The notes beneath the pieces are model-generated. The model was not told the origin of the DNA, did not search any database, and worked only from the letters and a program-made list of their open reading frames with translations. Made by a program: the position numbers and the translations under genes. From Sphingomonas sp. SORGH_AS_0950 (GTDB taxonomy: Bacteria; Pseudomonadota; Alphaproteobacteria; Sphingomonadales; Sphingomonadaceae), in NCBI RefSeq assembly GCF_030818415.1, contig NZ_JAUTAE010000001.1, positions 2,630,001-2,694,000 of the forward strand: a DNA stretch of 64,000 nt, given 5' to 3'. Positions 61,749 to 64,000 of the stretch are shown here, piece after piece (positions within the stretch are counted from its first letter, which is position 1; each line of letters opens with the position of its first letter).

Positions 61749-63010
61749 TGGACCATTTTCATTTCCAAGACGGCGAACTCCATGTGGAGGACGTGGCCGT
61801 GTCCCGGATCGCCGCCGAAGTCGGTACGCCGGTCTATATCTATTCCGCCTCGACCTTCCGGCGGCATGCGCAGGTGTTCCGCGAGGGGCTCAAGGGCCTG
61901 CCGCGCGTCCACCTGGCCTATGCGATCAAGGCGAACCCCAATCTCGCCGTGCTGCGCGTGCTGGCCGATGAAGGCTATGGCGCCGACGTCGTCTCGGTCG
62001 GCGAGATGCGCCGCGCGCTGGCGGCGGGGATGAAGGCGGAGGACATCGTCTTCTCGGGCGTCGGCAAGACGAAGCGAGAGCTGGTCGCCGCGCTGGAAGC
62101 CGGGATCGGCCAGTTCAACCTGGAGCTGGAGGAAGAAGGCGCGGTCCTGGCCGAGCTGGCGCATGAGCGCGGGCTGGTCGCCCCCGCCACGCTGCGCGTG
62201 AACCCGGACGTGGATGCGGGGACGCACGCGAAGATCTCGACCGGGCGCAAGGAGAACAAGTTCGGCGTGCCGATCGACCAGGCGCTGGGCATGTTCGACC
62301 GTCTGGCGGGGCTGCCCGGCATCGACCTGAAGGGTGTCGCCTGCCACATCGGCAGCCAGCTGGGCGATCTCGCGCCGCTCGAGGCCGCCTATAAGCGCGT
62401 CGGCGAGCTGGTCGCCGAGCTGCGCGGGGCGGGGCACCGCATCACCCGGGTCGATCTGGGCGGTGGTCTGGGCGTCCCCTACAAGCCCGGCGACGTGATG
62501 CCCGCCCCCGCCGCTTATGGCGAGATGGTGGCGCGCGTGACCAAGGACTGGGATGTCGAGCTGATGTTCGAGCCGGGCCGGGTGATCGCGGGCAATGCGG
62601 GCGTATTGGCGACCGAGGTCGTCTGGGTGAAGCCCGGCGTCGCCAACCCTTATGTCATCGTCGATGCGGCGATGAACGACCTGGCGCGCCCGGCGCTCTA
62701 TGATGCCTGGCATGACTTCGTCGCGGTCCGGCCGACCGGCGAGACGATGATGGCGAATATCGCGGGGCCGGTCTGCGAGACGGGCGACACCTTCGCGATG
62801 AACCGCGAGATCGATGTGGTGAAGTCGGGCGACCTCGCCGTATTCCGCACCGCAGGCGCTTATGGCGCGACCATGGCGTCGACCTATAACAGCCGCCCGC
62901 TGGTGCCCGAGGTGATGGTCGAGGGCGACCGCTTCGCCGTCGTCGCCGACCGCATCGCCGCCGAGACGATCATCGCCGCCGAGCGCGTGCCGGAGTGGCT
63001 GAAGAAGTGA
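61748..63010 (+). CDS. lysA: Diaminopimelate decarboxylase
   Basis: LysA makes lysine from meso-diaminopimelate with PLP. The PLP lysine is in HLAYAIKANPNLAVLRVL near residue 60, the conserved HIGSQLGDL near residue 200, the cofactor loop TRVDLGGGLGVPY near 235 and FEPGRVIAGNAG near 280. The catalytic Cys is in IAGPVCETGDTFA near residue 340. The start overlaps the lipoprotein stop (TGATG). 420 aa is usual. Downstream is a short repeat pair and then a siroheme-type gene, so the operon may end here. Confidence 0.96.
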   Translation: MDHFHFQDGELHVEDVAVSRIAAEVGTPVYIYSASTFRRHAQVFREGLKGLPRVHLAYAIKANPNLAVLRVLADEGYGADVVSVGEMRRALAAGMKAEDIVFSGVGKTKRELVAALEAGIGQFNLELEEEGAVLAELAHERGLVAPATLRVNPDVDAGTHAKISTGRKENKFGVPIDQALGMFDRLAGLPGIDLKGVACHIGSQLGDLAPLEAAYKRVGELVAELRGAGHRITRVDLGGGLGVPYKPGDVMPAPAAYGEMVARVTKDWDVELMFEPGRVIAGNAGVLATEVVWVKPGVANPYVIVDAAMNDLARPALYDAWHDFVAVRPTGETMMANIAGPVCETGDTFAMNREIDVVKSGDLAVFRTAGAYGATMASTYNSRPLVPEVMVEGDRFAVVADRIAAETIIAAERVPEWLKK

Positions 63011-63037
63011 TGCGCCGGGCGGGGTCGCCGTCTCAGC

Positions 63038-63120
63038 CGTCATCCCAGCGCAGGCTGGGATCTCTGACTGCTTTCGGAGCCTCCGTCGCCATAGGCCCCA
63101 GCCTGCGCTGGGGCGACGGT
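63038..63120. repeat. Inverted repeat, family E
   Basis: GTCATCCCAGCGCAGGCTGG (63038) and CCCAGCCTGCGCTGGGGCGA (63096) are an inverted pair around about 30 bases. The element lies between lysA and the following gene and was seen only once in the window. Confidence 0.65.
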
Positions 63121-63134
63121 GCGGGGGCGGGGCG

Positions 63135-63908
63135 TTGAGCCTCGCCAGCCTGCCGCTGTTCGTCCGGCTGGGTGGCCGTCCGGTGATCCTGCTGGGCGAG
63201 GGCGAGCCCGCCGAGGCCAAGCGCCGCCTGCTCGACCGGGCGGGCGCGCTGGTCGTCGGTGAAGAGGCGCAGGCCGCGCTCGCCATCGTCGCGATCGAGG
63301 AGGAGGACGAAGCGCAGGCCGCCATCGCCCGGCTGAAGGCGCGCGGCGTGCTGGTCAATGCGGTCGATCGCCCGGCGGCGTGCGACTTCACCCTGCCCGC
63401 CATCGTCGAGCGGGGGCCGGTCATCGTCGCGGTCGGAACCGGCGGCGTGTCGGCCGGACTGGCGGCGGCGCTGCGCCAGCGGCTGGAGGCGTTGCTGCCC
63501 GCCGGGCTGGGGGCGCTGGCCGAGGGACTCTATGCGGCGCGGGCGGGTTTGCGCGCGCGCTTTCCCGACGGGGCGGAGCGGCGGCGGGCGATCGGGGCGG
63601 CGCTGTCGCCGGGCGGGCCGCTCGACCCGCTCAAGGCGGAGGGCGATGTCGCCGCCTGGCTGGCGGGGGCCGACCGGCCTGCGGCGCGGTTCGAGGCGTT
63701 CGTGCTGACCTCGACCGATCCCGACGACCTGACGCTGCGCCAGGCGCGCGCGCTCGCTGCGGCGGACCGGGTCTATCACCGCGCCGACGTGCCGGGCGCG
63801 ATCCTCGACCGCGCGCGCGCCGATGCGGTGCGGATCGCCAGCGACACCGCCCCCGCCGATCCGGGCGAGGGGCAGGTGGTCGATCTGGCGATGGCCATCC
63901 CGGCATGA
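63135..63908 (+). CDS. Siroheme-synthase N-terminal domain protein (precorrin-2 dehydrogenase-like)
   Basis: The first 110 residues fit the NAD-binding domain of CysG: LPLFVRLGGRPVILLGEGEPAEAKRRLL, then LVNAVDRPAACDFTLPAIVERG, the classical loop before the catalytic strand, and GPVIVAVGTGGVSAGLAAALRQRLEA. That domain oxidises precorrin-2 to sirohydrochlorin. The rest (PAARFEAFVLTSTDPDDLTL) resembles a start of the methyltransferase domain but is too short for it, so the protein would need a separate SUMT. Start TTG at 63135. 257 aa. It overlaps the next gene by four bases (ATGA). Confidence 0.82.
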   Translation: MSLASLPLFVRLGGRPVILLGEGEPAEAKRRLLDRAGALVVGEEAQAALAIVAIEEEDEAQAAIARLKARGVLVNAVDRPAACDFTLPAIVERGPVIVAVGTGGVSAGLAAALRQRLEALLPAGLGALAEGLYAARAGLRARFPDGAERRRAIGAALSPGGPLDPLKAEGDVAAWLAGADRPAARFEAFVLTSTDPDDLTLRQARALAAADRVYHRADVPGAILDRARADAVRIASDTAPADPGEGQVVDLAMAIPA

Positions 63909-64000
63909 CCGGCTTTGCCTATCGCGTCGATCAGGGCCAGGCGACGACGATCCCGATCCGCGAGGCGGTCGCGACCCAGGCCCGGCTGGTCTGGGTGCAT
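63905..64000 (+). CDS. Probable CorA-family metal transporter, 5' end only
   Basis: Only the first 32 codons lie in the window: MTGFAYRVDQGQATTIPIRE, then ATQARLVWVH. The pattern of a short beta start with WVH resembles the cytoplasmic N-terminus of CorA/ZntB magnesium or zinc transporters, but the rest of the gene is needed to decide. It overlaps the preceding gene by four bases, so it is co-transcribed with it. Confidence 0.45.
   Translation, partial: MTGFAYRVDQGQATTIPIREAVATQARLVWVH

Overview
This window reads as a chromosome segment of an alphaproteobacterium of the Sphingomonas type. The evidence is the high GC content with strong C/G third-position bias, the alphaproteobacterial style of the gltD-gltB, rimP-nusA-ylxR-infB-rbfA and truB-rpsO-pnp blocks, an osmoregulated periplasmic glucan pair, ligase-associated DNA repair genes, and short dispersed repeats of the kind common in sphingomonads. 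The genus is an inference; there is no rRNA in the window.

The window has two parts. From 1 to about 17000 lies an accessory region that is visibly less GC-rich and is mostly made of unfamiliar genes. It holds a frameshifted subtilisin-like protease, a three-gene secreted/membrane cluster, a small protein with a relaxase-like PHAHV motif, and a tightly overlapping operon of a sigma-like factor, a charged coiled-coil protein and an ImmA/IrrE-type metalloprotease behind a large inverted repeat. It continues with a GHKL ATPase fused to a probable PD-(D/E)XK nuclease, divergent from a DUF3800 protein. After these come a DUF4238-like protein, a channel-like membrane protein with an odd pore loop, several orphan small genes, and a large serine recombinase. 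The recombinase gene runs antisense into a tRNA-Leu(CAG) gene. This tRNA edge is the probable right end of an integrated element; the left end is not visible and may lie outside the window.

From 17000 to 64000 the sequence is core chromosome. In order it carries an NDUFA9-like protein and uppP, glutamate synthase (gltD, gltB), an AI-2E-type transporter, an OmpA-like lipoprotein and a threonine aldolase. A sugar locus follows (LacI regulator, sugar porter, ROK protein, PQQ-type sugar dehydrogenase). Next is the transcription/translation operon rimP-nusA-(tautomerase)-ylxR-infB-rbfA, then yceI and tdk, then truB-rpsO-pnp. After that come a dolichol-phosphate-mannose-synthase-like glycosyltransferase, an M48 protease, a Rel/SpoT enzyme, the ligase-associated helicase and exonuclease, opgH/opgG, a TlpA-like lipoprotein, argH, an LptM-like lipoprotein, lysA, a siroheme-synthase N-domain protein and the start of a probable CorA-type transporter.

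The core part is seeded with at least five families of short GC-rich repeats, almost all between genes. The exception is one copy of a palindromic family that sits in frame inside truB and appears to add about 43 codons to the enzyme. The best candidates for something undescribed are the sigma/coiled-coil/metalloprotease operon at 5.7-7.5 kb, the GHKL-nuclease neighbourhood at 7.9-13.7 kb, and the truB insertion.
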